Of a DNA stretch of 14,248 nt, positions 1 through 6,943 are shown piece by piece. A program made the position numbers and the translations under genes. Source of the DNA: Desulfobacteraceae bacterium (GTDB lineage Bacteria; Desulfobacterota; Desulfobacteria; Desulfobacterales; JAUWMJ01); NCBI GenBank assembly GCA_030612225.1, contig JAUWOH010000036.1, forward strand, positions 1 to 14,248, in the 5' to 3' direction. The notes under the pieces are model-generated. The model was not told where the DNA came from. It saw only the letters and a list, made by a program, of their open reading frames with translations, and made no database searches. Within the stretch, counting starts at the first letter, position 1. Each line of letters begins with the position of its first letter.

Positions 1-68
1 TGGGTGACGGCACGGAAAAGGTGACAGAGACCCGGGCCGCCATCATTGCAGAGGGGGAGCTACCATGA
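1..68 (+). CDS. C-terminal end of an unidentified protein
   Basis: The frame is open from the window edge and reads GDGTEKVTETRAAIIAEGELP before a TGA at 66-68. Only about 21 residues are visible, so no family can be assigned. The stop overlaps the ATG of the next small ORF (ATGA overlap), the usual arrangement for translationally coupled genes. Base composition is GC-rich, unlike the R-M genes further on, so this may belong to the element or host backbone. It could be a chance open frame; the coupling is the main support. Confidence 0.35.
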   Translation, partial: GDGTEKVTETRAAIIAEGELP

Positions 69-172
69 CGACGTCAACCGCAGACCGCCGGCCGCTCCGG
101 GTGCGGGGCAGGCAAGACCGCGCGCACCGCCTGGACGAGAACGCAATAAAGTTGATCAGGAAAATAAAATAA
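65..172 (+). CDS. Small basic hypothetical protein, 35 aa
   Basis: This ORF starts at the ATG that overlaps the preceding stop and ends at TAA 170-172. The product is strongly basic and arginine-rich (MTTSTADRRPLRVRG near the start, KLIRKIK at the end). A GAGGGGGAG stretch about 5-13 bases before the ATG would be a good ribosome binding site. No family is recognised. A short basic protein coupled to an upstream gene could bind nucleic acid, but nothing proves this. It is followed by more than 1.1 kb without a convincing gene. Confidence 0.35.
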   Translation: MTTSTADRRPLRVRGRQDRAHRLDENAIKLIRKIK

Positions 173-337
173 AGTTTCTGTATGATAACGTCACAATTAT
201 GTAAATCTGCTCAGGGCATTGCAGGGGTTATGCCAGGGACTGCGGCCGGTCGCATACAGCAAGCAGTATATAAGGCTATGTACTATAAAACAGCGGCGGC
301 GTGAGCCGCCACCACTGAGGGTGGTGGGTGGGTAATG

Positions 338-360
338 CCCCCCTTCAGGGGGTTGGGGGG
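338..360. repeat. G/C box repeat, copy 1
   Basis: A C-run, TTCA, a G-run, TT and a second G-run. It matches the boxes at 802-814 and 1034-1053. A TTTCCTTT follows about 12 bases downstream both here and after copy 3, so the repeat unit is longer than the box itself. Confidence 0.6.
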
Positions 361-427
361 TGATCAAGCAGTTTCCTTTCAAGATCTGCCGGCGGATCGG
401 TAAATCTTTTATTGGAACTGAAATAGA

Positions 428-476
428 GTCTCTTTCTGGCGGCCTGTTTCATTAAAACAGGCCGCCAGAAGGAGAC
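428..476. repeat. 22-bp inverted repeat (long hairpin)
   Basis: The arms 428-449 and 455-476 pair over 22 bp with one G-U pair and a 5-base loop (CATTA). The core is CTGGCGGCCTGTTT against AAACAGGCCGCCAG. No T-run follows on either strand, so it is not a standard intrinsic terminator. It could be a bidirectional structured element or a miniature repeat. Confidence 0.8.
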
Positions 477-604
477 GGCTGGCTACCACAAACCTTCGTC
501 GTTAAATTGGCCAAAATCCTTTAAACAATCTTTCAGCATACATCATGCCGTTGCCAAAAGCGGAAAATGTGAGCGCCAAAATTTAGACGTTCGACTCAAC
601 ATCA

Positions 605-653
605 GTCTTTTGGCTTTGACCCGCATCTTTCCCGTGGGTGATAGCCAAAAGAC
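605..653. repeat. 11-bp inverted repeat
   Basis: GTCTTTTGGCT at 605-615 pairs with AGCCAAAAGAC at 643-653. The 27-base interior has a weaker ACCC/GGGT pairing. It is one of the series of hairpins in this intergenic block. Confidence 0.65.
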
Positions 654-715
654 GGTGTATCCCCCGGGAAACTTTGAGTGAAGCACACATTTTAAAATTT
701 GGTCAGCTCGGTATG

Positions 716-764
716 GCAATAAACATGAATTCTGCATCTGTTCAGCAGTATTTATGTTTATTGC
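716..764. repeat. 11-bp inverted repeat
   Basis: GCAATAAACAT at 716-726 pairs with ATGTTTATTGC at 754-764. A CTGC/GCAG pair inside the interior would extend the fold. Confidence 0.65.
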
Positions 765-801
765 GAGCGAACGTATGGCAGTTGGTTAAAAGGGAAGTGT
801 T

Positions 802-814
802 CCCCCTTTGGGGG
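802..814. repeat. G/C box repeat, copy 2
   Basis: CCCCCTTTGGGGG, the same core as at 1034. Here the second G-run seen in copies 1 and 3 is missing. Confidence 0.6.
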
Positions 815-837
815 AATTGATGTTCTCATCGATAAAA

Positions 838-886
838 GTTCAGTATATTTGACCTGCTTCTGTATAGCAGGTGAAATGTACTGAAC
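838..886. repeat. Long two-part hairpin
   Basis: The outer stem GTTCAGTATATTT / AAATGTACTGAAC (13 bp, one G-U pair) is followed by a G/G mismatch and an inner stem ACCTGCT/AGCAGGT around a 7-base loop. The regular two-part stem looks selected rather than accidental. Confidence 0.75.
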
Positions 887-961
887 GGCTCAACCTGTTA
901 AACCCCTGGTTAAAACTCCGAACCTAAAAATTGGATTGCTCGGTACAGAAAAAAAGATAGG

Positions 962-995
962 GGCTACATCTTTTCAGTAGCCGTTGGCTTTTTTT
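962..995 (+). terminator. Possible intrinsic terminator
   Basis: The stem GGCTAC (962-967) / GTAGCC (977-982) is followed after six bases by seven T residues (989-995). The stem is short and the T-run is offset, so termination is plausible but not certain. If real, a transcript crosses the hairpin block on the plus strand. Confidence 0.4.
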
Positions 996-1033
996 CGGGC
1001 AAACGCATGAACTTTGGCGGATGCGGTTTTGCT

Positions 1034-1053
1034 CCCCCTTTGGGGGTTGGGGG
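1034..1053. repeat. G/C box repeat, copy 3
   Basis: CCCCCTTTGGGGG, then TT, then a second G-run, followed 9 bases later by TTTCCTTT. It is nearly the same as copy 1 over more than 30 bases. Confidence 0.6.
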
Positions 1054-1293
1054 TATAAGGAATTTCCTTTAAAAAGATAGCTGGCTTCCTGGAACAATCC
1101 CTAATTCCGCTGTTTGTTTAGCTGGCTTCAGGGAAAAGCGGCTGGAGCTCAAAAGCCTGTGTGGTCAAATAAGCCGAAGATCTATAGGTTGTAACGCCGC
1201 TGACGATTCTTCGTAAATTAATGCTCTTCCAGAGTAGCCCAAATTATGTTAAGTTGGAATAAAGTTTTTAACTACTTATTTTGAGGTGAATAA

Positions 1294-2355
1294 ATGATTT
1301 TTCGATTTGGCGAACTTTTTTGTGGCCCAGGTGGTTTGGCTTGGGCAGCAAAAAATGCTTCGTTTAGTTTTCATGACAAACAATATTCTATCAAACATGC
1401 TTGGGCTACTGATTATGACCGAGACACATGTGACACTTATCGGTCTAATATTTGCCCTGATACTCCCGAGACTGTTGTTTGTAAGGATATTCGGAAATTA
1501 GATTATGACAAACTCAATAAAATTTCAAATGTTGATGCGATAGCTTTCGGTTTTCCTTGCAATGATTTTAGTGTGGTAGGTGAGCAAAAAGGAATTAATG
1601 GTGTATATGGTCCATTATACTCGTATGGTGTAAAGGCTCTCGCAAAATTTAAGCCCAAGTGGTTTTTGGCTGAAAATGTTGGTGGGTTGAGAAATGCCAA
1701 TGAAGGCGGTACTTTTAAGAAAATTTTACAAGATTTATTTGATGAAGGGTATACTGTTTACCCTCATTTATATAAATTTGAACAATATGGTGTCCCACAA
1801 GCAAGACACCGGATTATCATAGTTGGCATAAGAAAAGATTTAGATGTTTTCTTTAAAATTCCAATAAGTAAAATATATGCTATAAAAACTTGCAGAGAAG
1901 CCATTGAAGAACCACCTATTGATAAAAATGCAAATAATAATGAATACACCAAACAGTCAAAAACTGTAGTAGAAAGAATGAAATTTATAAAACCTGGAGA
2001 AAATGCTTTTACTGCGGATATACCGGAACATTTACAACTTAATATTAAAGGTGCCAAAATTAGTCAAATATACAAGAGACTTGATCCTAATAAACCTGCA
2101 TATACCGTTACTGGTAGCGGAGGAGGCGGTACGCATGTTTACCATTGGAAAGAAAACAGAGCTTTAACTAACAGAGAACGGGCAAGGCTTCAAACTTTTC
2201 CGGATCATTTTATATTTTGTGGTCAAAAAGAAAGCGTACGTAAACAGATTGGTATGGCCGTACCAACTCAAGGCGTACAAATAATTTTTCAATCAATTTT
2301 GAAAAGTTTTGCGGGCGTTGAATATGAGTGGGAGCAACCTAACATGGCACCATAA
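1294..2355 (+). CDS. DNA (cytosine-5)-methyltransferase of a type II R-M system
   Basis: This gene encodes a modification enzyme that transfers a methyl group from S-adenosylmethionine to carbon 5 of cytosine in its target site, protecting the DNA from the neighbouring nuclease. The 353 residues carry the C5-methyltransferase motifs in order: motif I FGELFCGPGG (5-14), motif IV FGFPCNDFS with catalytic Cys89, motif VI ENV (127-129), motif VIII QARHR (169-173), motif IX RALTNRERARLQTFP and motif X QIGMAVP. Motif IV reads PCN rather than the usual PCQ. Length is normal for the family. The start is the ATG six bases after a GAGGTG ribosome binding site at 1283-1288. It leads the R-M island and overlaps the small ORF at 2324. 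By analogy with NgoFVII-type systems the target may be a GC-rich short site, but specificity cannot be read here. It is clearly more AT-rich than the flanking DNA. Confidence 0.95.
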   Translation: MIFRFGELFCGPGGLAWAAKNASFSFHDKQYSIKHAWATDYDRDTCDTYRSNICPDTPETVVCKDIRKLDYDKLNKISNVDAIAFGFPCNDFSVVGEQKGINGVYGPLYSYGVKALAKFKPKWFLAENVGGLRNANEGGTFKKILQDLFDEGYTVYPHLYKFEQYGVPQARHRIIIVGIRKDLDVFFKIPISKIYAIKTCREAIEEPPIDKNANNNEYTKQSKTVVERMKFIKPGENAFTADIPEHLQLNIKGAKISQIYKRLDPNKPAYTVTGSGGGGTHVYHWKENRALTNRERARLQTFPDHFIFCGQKESVRKQIGMAVPTQGVQIIFQSILKSFAGVEYEWEQPNMAP

Positions 2356-2455
2356 CATACAGCCAGAACATTTAGGACTATACAACGAAGTTCCTTTACA
2401 AAAGCAATTGAGACTCTGCGAAGAGAAAGCAGCGTTCCAAGTATGTGGAGGGTAA
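2324..2455 (+). CDS. Small ORF between methyltransferase and nuclease, 43 aa
   Basis: This ORF starts inside the methyltransferase gene and ends three bases before the nuclease ATG, in the same frame as the nuclease. It reads MSGSNLTWHHNIQPEHLGLY, then NEVPLQKQLRLCEEKAAFQV and CGG, which looks like real protein rather than frame noise. One TAA (2453-2455) is all that separates it from the nuclease. It may be a small regulator, a translational-coupling peptide, or an N-terminal segment of the nuclease cut off by a stop codon. No start signal as strong as that of the nuclease is visible before it. I do not recognise the family. Confidence 0.45.
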   Translation: MSGSNLTWHHNIQPEHLGLYNEVPLQKQLRLCEEKAAFQVCGG

Positions 2456-2458
2456 CTT

Positions 2459-3430
2459 ATGTTTGCTGATAATCTTTTTGACAATATCCTGATTAATCCG
2501 ATCAATCAAGGTGCTGACCATCTGCATGTTGTTTCTGGATATGCTACAGCGGCAATGGCGTTTCACCATATTAATTATACTAGAAGCCAAGGGCATGATA
2601 TAAAAGTTGATTTAATAGTTGGTATGTGCCCTAACGATGGCCTTTCGGTAAGCAACCATAAGGGGTTTAAAAAGCTCGTAGAAGATGATTTTTCTGGAGT
2701 GTTTGAATGTTCTTATATTATGTCACCACCAGCGGTTCATTCAAAAGTATACATTTGGACAAAAGACGACCAGCCTCTGCTTGGTTTTGCTGGTTCTGCC
2801 AATTATACACAAAATGCTTTTCGGTCAAAACAACGGGAAGCAATGGCTACATGTAATGCTAATGCCGCTTTTGATTATTTTCAGCACCTTCTTATAGACA
2901 CTATTTATTGCAAACACAACGATGCTGAAAATTTTATACAACTTTATAAAGACAACTACTCAAGGAAGAAAAAACAGATAATCGAACAAGGAGAATTTGA
3001 AGAAACAACTCCCGATCATATTGTAGGGTTGCCCCAGGTTACCATTTCATTACTTGCTAATGATGGCTCATTGCCGATACGGTCAGGCTTGAACTGGGGA
3101 CAACGGTCAGAACAAAATCGTGACCCAAACCAAGCCTATATTCGACTCCCCGCTTCTGTTTACCATACTGATTTTTTCCCTGAAAATACAATTCGGTTTA
3201 CTGTGTTAACTGACGACGGAAAGACAATAATTTGTACCCGTGCGCAACAAAATGGCAAGGCTATTCATACCCCACATAATAATAGTTTGATTGGTGAGTA
3301 TTTTAGAAATCGTCTTGGGTTAGCTTCGGGAGTATTGGTAACGGAAAACAACTTAGCGGCATATGGCCGAAGTGATATTACCTTTTATAAAATTGATGAT
3401 GAAACATATTACATGGATTTTGCAGTTTAG
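2459..3430 (+). CDS. NgoFVII-type restriction endonuclease, phospholipase-D fold
   Basis: This 323-residue protein is the likely cutting partner of the upstream methyltransferase. The nuclease signature is HSKVYIW (His94, Lys96) followed by GFAGSANYTQNAF (Asn115) and an REAMA glutamate at 127, the single HxK...N...E pattern of phospholipase-D-family nucleases such as BfiI and NgoFVII, which cut DNA without metal, usually as dimers. Residues 22-40 (LHVVSGYATAAMAF) form the typical first strand of this fold. The C-terminal half, about 180-323, should be the DNA-recognition domain; this is inference. The start is secure because GGAGGG at 2447-2452 lies six bases before the ATG. It is immediately followed by the Vsr gene. 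No truncation is seen. Confidence 0.85.
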   Translation: MFADNLFDNILINPINQGADHLHVVSGYATAAMAFHHINYTRSQGHDIKVDLIVGMCPNDGLSVSNHKGFKKLVEDDFSGVFECSYIMSPPAVHSKVYIWTKDDQPLLGFAGSANYTQNAFRSKQREAMATCNANAAFDYFQHLLIDTIYCKHNDAENFIQLYKDNYSRKKKQIIEQGEFEETTPDHIVGLPQVTISLLANDGSLPIRSGLNWGQRSEQNRDPNQAYIRLPASVYHTDFFPENTIRFTVLTDDGKTIICTRAQQNGKAIHTPHNNSLIGEYFRNRLGLASGVLVTENNLAAYGRSDITFYKIDDETYYMDFAV

Positions 3431-3435
3431 TTTTG

Positions 3436-3843
3436 ATGGATAATTTGACGAAGGAGCAACGGCAAAAAAATATGCGCAATATCCGTTCTATTGGAACGAC
3501 ACCAGAAAGAATGGTAATGCGAGAACTAAGAAAAAGAAAAATTTATTTTGCCAAGCATGTTGCTAAAATTGCTGGAAAGCCAGATATCGTTTTTAGAAGA
3601 AAAAAGGTGATTGTTTTCATAGATTCAGATTTTTGGCATGGGCATCCAGGGCAATATACAATGCCAAAAACTAATGTAGATTATTGGTGTTCCAAAATAG
3701 CCCGTAATAAAGAAAGAGATATTCACGTAACAACAGAATTACAAAAAGAAGGATGGACTGTAATAAGACTTTGGGAACACGATATAAAAAAAGATTTTGA
3801 TAATTGCATAAATACCATCATTACTATTTTATCTGAAAAATAA
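3436..3843 (+). CDS. vsr: Very short patch repair (Vsr) endonuclease, T:G mismatch
   Basis: Vsr nicks next to the T of T:G mismatches made when 5-methylcytosine deaminates, so it offsets the mutagenic cost of the C5-methyltransferase upstream. The 135 residues match the family from LTKEQRQKNMRNIRSIGTTPE onward, with the catalytic aspartate in GKPDIVF and the FWHGH motif that holds the essential histidine. Two zinc-binding cysteines of E. coli Vsr are replaced: the CFWH position reads DFWH, and the following Cys is Gly; the later Cys is replaced by His in LWEHD. The structural zinc is therefore probably absent, as in other members I recall of this branch. I chose ATG 3436 over TTG 3433. No strong ribosome binding site is visible, and the gene probably depends on translation of the nuclease gene ending six bases earlier. 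Confidence 0.9.
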   Translation: MDNLTKEQRQKNMRNIRSIGTTPERMVMRELRKRKIYFAKHVAKIAGKPDIVFRRKKVIVFIDSDFWHGHPGQYTMPKTNVDYWCSKIARNKERDIHVTTELQKEGWTVIRLWEHDIKKDFDNCINTIITILSEK

Positions 3844-3904
3844 TCATAGACCTTCTCCCCCCTCTCCTCAGCTCATTTCTTGCCTGCATAACCAAGGTCA
3901 CCGG

Positions 3905-3985
3905 CACCAGAAGCCAGTGATAACCTGACAAAAGTAAAACTTTATACTGAAATAGAAAAAGTGAAAAACGCGCCGGCTTCTGGTG
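3905..3985. repeat. 11-bp inverted repeat at the intron 3' exon
   Basis: CACCAGAAGCC at 3905-3915 pairs with GGCTTCTGGTG at 3975-3985, with 59 bases between. The right arm stops two bases short of the predicted 3' end of the group II intron remnant. Some group II introns insert beside inverted repeats, so this may mark the insertion site. Confidence 0.5.
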
Positions 3986-3986
3986 T

Positions 3987-4225
3987 GTCGGGTAGCCGGG
4001 GGCTGTTACCAGCTCCAAGCTCCCTAAGAACCGTACACGCGAGTTTCCCTGCACACGGCTCAAGCATTGATAAAGTTCTTTTGAGAACCCGGCAGTTTGG
4101 GTCTGGAACGTCCGGCCCTGTACTGCCTTCATGATACGTGCCTGTAAACGATTTACATTGTTCCGCATGGCATCCCACTCAATGGAATTCCATGCAAATT
4201 CAAATGTAAGGCTATCGGTGGGTTA
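3987..4225 (-). mobile_element. Group II intron remnant with gutted reverse transcriptase
   Basis: On the minus strand the N-terminal signature of a group II intron reverse transcriptase/maturase is readable (WNSIEWDAMRNNVNRLQARI, then MKAVQ, at 4192 down to 4118). It jumps directly to VPDPNC (4109-4089), which resembles the zinc-binding end of the C-terminal HNH domain (LLHPNC in intact proteins). Intact domains V and VI follow, ending in CTACCCGAC near 3987. Almost the whole reverse-transcriptase ORF is therefore deleted, and no domain I-III region of the expected several hundred bases lies upstream, since the next gene ends at 4309. The reading frame has a stop at 4225-4223. The element cannot self-splice or move by itself. 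The exact 5' limit is uncertain. Confidence 0.8.
4028..4061 (-). ncRNA. Group II intron domain V, catalytic hairpin
   Basis: The minus strand reads GAGCCGTGTGC, AGGGAAACT, CGCGTGTACGGTTC, which folds into the 34-nucleotide two-stem domain V with the catalytic AGC triad at its 5' side and a GAAA-type tetraloop. It is followed by a domain VI-like stem down to 3987. Length and sequence match bacterial group II introns well, so this part seems undamaged. Confidence 0.85.
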
Positions 4226-4308
4226 ATCGGCGAAAATCCAGTTAACTCCCAATATTCTTTCAACTCCTCATGTATAGAGTCCCCGAAAGTTGTATAAAGT
4301 TAAGTATA

Positions 4309-5595
4309 TCAATTCCAAAGTGGTTTTGTCCCACCGTCGTAGGGTACAGCCAATTTTGCGTTTAAAAGTGCATCTGAAATATTAATACCGTCGGCGTATA
4401 CATCCGCAACTATCCGAAAATATTTCCCCCGCGTAATATTACGTAAAAATAATGAATCTGCTTTAACACATAGATCCGTAACCATTTTTTTTGCCTTCAA
4501 CGCCTTTTCTTTTGTTTCCCCTGATGATCCACGCAACTCGGGTGTATCAATACCGGCAATACGTACACCAATCTTATAACCAACTAATTTAGGCCATGAC
4601 GGTATCGTAACGGTTATTGTGTCACCATCATAATTACGAATATATTGACACATTACAATATTCTCGTCACCACTACGAGAAGGTTTAGAGGAGTTAACCT
4701 CACCACTCAAATTAAATTGTACATAATTTGACGGGCTGATTGCTGGTGTTTCAAGATTTACCGCTTTAATACGGCCCAGTGCCCTCGAACCAAGCTGAGC
4801 GTAACACCACATTTCCCCATCAAAAAAGAATGAGGGTTGATTTACAACAGCAAAGCCATTGATGATTACTGCAGGCCAGTCTTGATTAATTTCAGTTAGT
4901 TTTGCCGAAAGAAAAGCGCCATGTTTGGAATTGCGTATGAGTTTTGATCCATTCCAAAAAACTAGGTTCTTTTTTTCGGTACCGACCACTAACCAATTAT
5001 TAACGTTTTCTATATGGCCATCTGACCAGCGAAATCTGCCATTTACGTGACAAATATTGTTACCCGCCCGAGCGTATTCCTCGGCCATGATTTGTGGGGA
5101 GCCTACGATCAGGTTGATAAGCTTCCGTGGCCCGCCCAGGCTGTACGAATAATTCGCAATAACGATACAGCCAAGAAGACAGAAACAGATAACTATCTCC
5201 TGGACGCTGCCCGTGAGAATTCGCCAGTCCCGCTTGAAAATCACAACCGGTTTTTGACTAAATGGGATAAAGGCTTTTGTTCCGCTAATATTCCAGCAAT
5301 CCAGCAAAATATGTGACCATGCGCCGAAAGCGACCCATAAAACTGTGTCGGAGCGGATAATCACCCCTGCAAAAAAAAGAGGAGACCAGATTATAAAGCT
5401 GTGGATCAAATTTCTGTGACCAAAACGGCTATTGAGTGGTTGGGAAATAAAAAAAAACAATCTACCCATGGCCGATTGTGGATGGTCGATATCAGGAAGT
5501 AATGCACCGAATGCCGAGGCAACAGCGGAGAGTAGCGGGACCCCGGAAAGTGATGCAAGTAAAAATCCGAAGGCTGCATGGGTTGGGCTTGTCAT
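4309..5595 (-). CDS. YdjM-like membrane hydrolase fused to a staphylococcal-nuclease-like domain
   Basis: The N-terminal third matches the YdjM/DUF457 family of membrane metal-dependent hydrolases: LLPDIDHPQS (Asp35, Asp37, His38), GHRNLIHS (60-67) and WSHILLDCWN, with hydrophobic segments around 8-30, 66-80 and 130-150. A middle region without known domain (about 160-310) leads to a C-terminal staphylococcal-nuclease (thermonuclease) domain from about 315: NYDGDTITV, then RIAGIDTPE with Arg345, Asp350 and Glu353, then GKYFR with Arg394. These are the catalytic positions of micrococcal nuclease, so the nuclease is probably active. Its side of the membrane is not determined. The start is ATG 5595, three bases after the stop of the ATPase gene and preceded by AAGGA, so they are surely co-transcribed. 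The fusion of these two families is the oddest feature of the cluster. Confidence 0.85.
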   Translation of the reverse strand: MTSPTHAAFGFLLASLSGVPLLSAVASAFGALLPDIDHPQSAMGRLFFFISQPLNSRFGHRNLIHSFIIWSPLFFAGVIIRSDTVLWVAFGAWSHILLDCWNISGTKAFIPFSQKPVVIFKRDWRILTGSVQEIVICFCLLGCIVIANYSYSLGGPRKLINLIVGSPQIMAEEYARAGNNICHVNGRFRWSDGHIENVNNWLVVGTEKKNLVFWNGSKLIRNSKHGAFLSAKLTEINQDWPAVIINGFAVVNQPSFFFDGEMWCYAQLGSRALGRIKAVNLETPAISPSNYVQFNLSGEVNSSKPSRSGDENIVMCQYIRNYDGDTITVTIPSWPKLVGYKIGVRIAGIDTPELRGSSGETKEKALKAKKMVTDLCVKADSLFLRNITRGKYFRIVADVYADGINISDALLNAKLAVPYDGGTKPLWN

Positions 5596-5598
5596 TCC

Positions 5599-6414
5599 TT
5601 ATTTACCCCGTTGAAAAAAGTACCTTGCAAATAAAATAATCACAAGTGCCATACCGCCGATCAGAACGTAGTCAGTCGCATCCTGAGCACGTCCGACATA
5701 TCTAAATATAACAAGACAACAAATCAGTAGCAAAAATAGCGGGCTTATATCAATTTCTTCATCCTTTGATCGTATCTCGTTACGCTGTATTTCGTTTGTG
5801 TTTGCCATTGTTACAATACGCCCAGGCAGGCCATTGCAGGCGTTGCTAACGTCGATATGTGAAAGACTTGACCCCAAATGAATGCACACTTTTTCGGATA
5901 GCTTTAATGAATCCTGCCGCTGAAGAGGAGGAATATATATTTCTTTACCCATTTTAGATAGTAATGGTTTTAGGTTTTCCTTTGCGGCGCCACTACGGAT
6001 CGTACCGAAAAGTTTGTGACGATCCGCAAGCGTCCGGAAAAAGTCAATTTTGTTTGATGAACTGGACTTATGTAAATCATCTATAAAAAGGGTATATCCA
6101 CTGCAGGATAGTAGGGCTTTTTTAAGCAACTCAACAGTAGGTTTCTTTTTACTATCAATAACAACCCCCCAATCCAATACTAACTGTTCGAGTATTGTTT
6201 TCTGAGGCCGTCCTGCATGTATGAGGGATTTTTTATCACTACATAGATCGTAAGCGGCCTCAAGTAAGGCAGTTTTGCCCGTGTCCCGTGGACCTGTTAA
6301 GATAAATCTCAAGGAATTACTACATACCCTCGGTTTAATTTTCTGCTCCAGCAGGGTTTTCCTGCCGATCAGACATATTTTAGGGTTGCACCAAAGACGT
6401 CTCATTAAGCTCAC
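5599..6414 (-). CDS. AAA-type ATPase with two C-terminal membrane segments
   Basis: This 271-residue protein has a Walker A motif GPRDTGKT (41-48) and a Walker B motif TLFIDD ending in two aspartates (112-113), so it binds and hydrolyses ATP. Sequence order resembles ORC/Cdc6- or ExeA-like AAA ATPases, with a possible arginine finger region around TIRSGA. Near the C-terminus two hydrophobic stretches, LFLLLICCLVIFRYVG (about 226-241) and YVLIGGMALVIILFARYFF (about 249-267), should form a membrane hairpin, placing the ATPase domain in the cytoplasm. The start is GTG 6414 or, nine bases later, ATG 6405. The gene overlaps the upstream secreted-protein gene by 35 bases and sits three bases ahead of the hydrolase-nuclease gene. 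I cannot name a substrate; energising DNA or protein passage at the membrane is inference. Confidence 0.75.
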   Translation of the reverse strand: MSLMRRLWCNPKICLIGRKTLLEQKIKPRVCSNSLRFILTGPRDTGKTALLEAAYDLCSDKKSLIHAGRPQKTILEQLVLDWGVVIDSKKKPTVELLKKALLSCSGYTLFIDDLHKSSSSNKIDFFRTLADRHKLFGTIRSGAAKENLKPLLSKMGKEIYIPPLQRQDSLKLSEKVCIHLGSSLSHIDVSNACNGLPGRIVTMANTNEIQRNEIRSKDEEIDISPLFLLLICCLVIFRYVGRAQDATDYVLIGGMALVIILFARYFFQRGK

Positions 6415-6943
6415 GCATAATTAAGGGGGTGTGAAGATACGGATTGATTAATGATTGTAATTCGCGATGGTATTGAACAATCTGGGCGCTTAGTGATGCG
6501 ATTTGTTTTAGAGCTTCAAAGTAGGCGGTTACAGCGACAACACCTTCATGTTGAAATTTCGCTTGTAAAAATTTCGATTGCTCAATACTGATTTTTTTTT
6601 GGGATAGCGATGTTTCGAGTTTTTGTATTAACACGGCGCCCTGGCTCAGGAATGTACTGGCTTCGGATCGGTTTGCAAGTTTATCTTTTTTTGAAAATAG
6701 GGGAATACTCACGCCGACTGTACCGCCGTGTAGCCGCTCATCAGGGTCATAAGTATAACTTGTGTTCAGGACAAGATTTATATCCATACCAGCATATTCG
6801 GAAGCCGCTACAGCTCTCATCATCCGCCAATAATCATTGGTTGATGGCCAGGACTTCTCGTCCGCCATCACCCCCTTTGCAAGCACGAACAGGAGGAGGA
6901 TATAACTTACACGTATTATATAGTGTTTGTGGCAACGTACCAT
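6380..6943 (-). CDS. Secreted, TolC-like/coiled-coil hypothetical protein
   Basis: The product has 187 residues and begins with a clear Sec signal peptide: basic MVRCHKHYIIR, hydrophobic VSYILLLFVLAKG, and a VMA-DE cleavage site near residue 27. The mature part is soluble-looking. LNTSYTYDPDERLHGG then GVSIPLFSKKDK recalls the beta-strand and loop region of TolC-family outer-membrane factors, followed by a helical stretch (about 95-165) suited to a coiled coil. It is far shorter than TolC (about 430-490 residues), so it is at most a partial relative. It overlaps the recombinase-like gene by 110 bases upstream and the ATPase gene by 35 bases downstream. ATG 6943 is chosen because it gives a complete signal peptide. 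Likely location is periplasm or outer membrane. Confidence 0.65.
   Translation of the reverse strand: MVRCHKHYIIRVSYILLLFVLAKGVMADEKSWPSTNDYWRMMRAVAASEYAGMDINLVLNTSYTYDPDERLHGGTVGVSIPLFSKKDKLANRSEASTFLSQGAVLIQKLETSLSQKKISIEQSKFLQAKFQHEGVVAVTAYFEALKQIASLSAQIVQYHRELQSLINPYLHTPLIMRELNETSLVQP

Larger units (their letters stand above)
173..1293. other. Hairpin-rich intergenic region, no convincing gene
   Basis: I see no ORF with a ribosome binding site and protein-like composition here; the frames of 60-64 codons lie across hairpins. The block holds at least four long inverted repeats (428-476, 605-653, 716-764, 838-886), a terminator-like hairpin (962-995), a GC hairpin at 295-310 (GGCGGC/GCCGCC) and three copies of a G/C box. 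It could be one large structured RNA or a pile of small repeat elements; the sequence alone does not decide. Confidence 0.6.

Noticed and set aside
4226..4300. Coding-like minus-strand stretch (HEELKEYWELTGFSPINPP)
   Set aside because: It has no start codon, lies between the intron remnant and the nuclease-fusion gene, and is too short to judge; it may be a fragment of a gene hit by the intron.
5047..5316. 89-codon plus-strand ORF
   Set aside because: It lies wholly inside the YdjM-nuclease gene on the other strand, whose motifs are clear.
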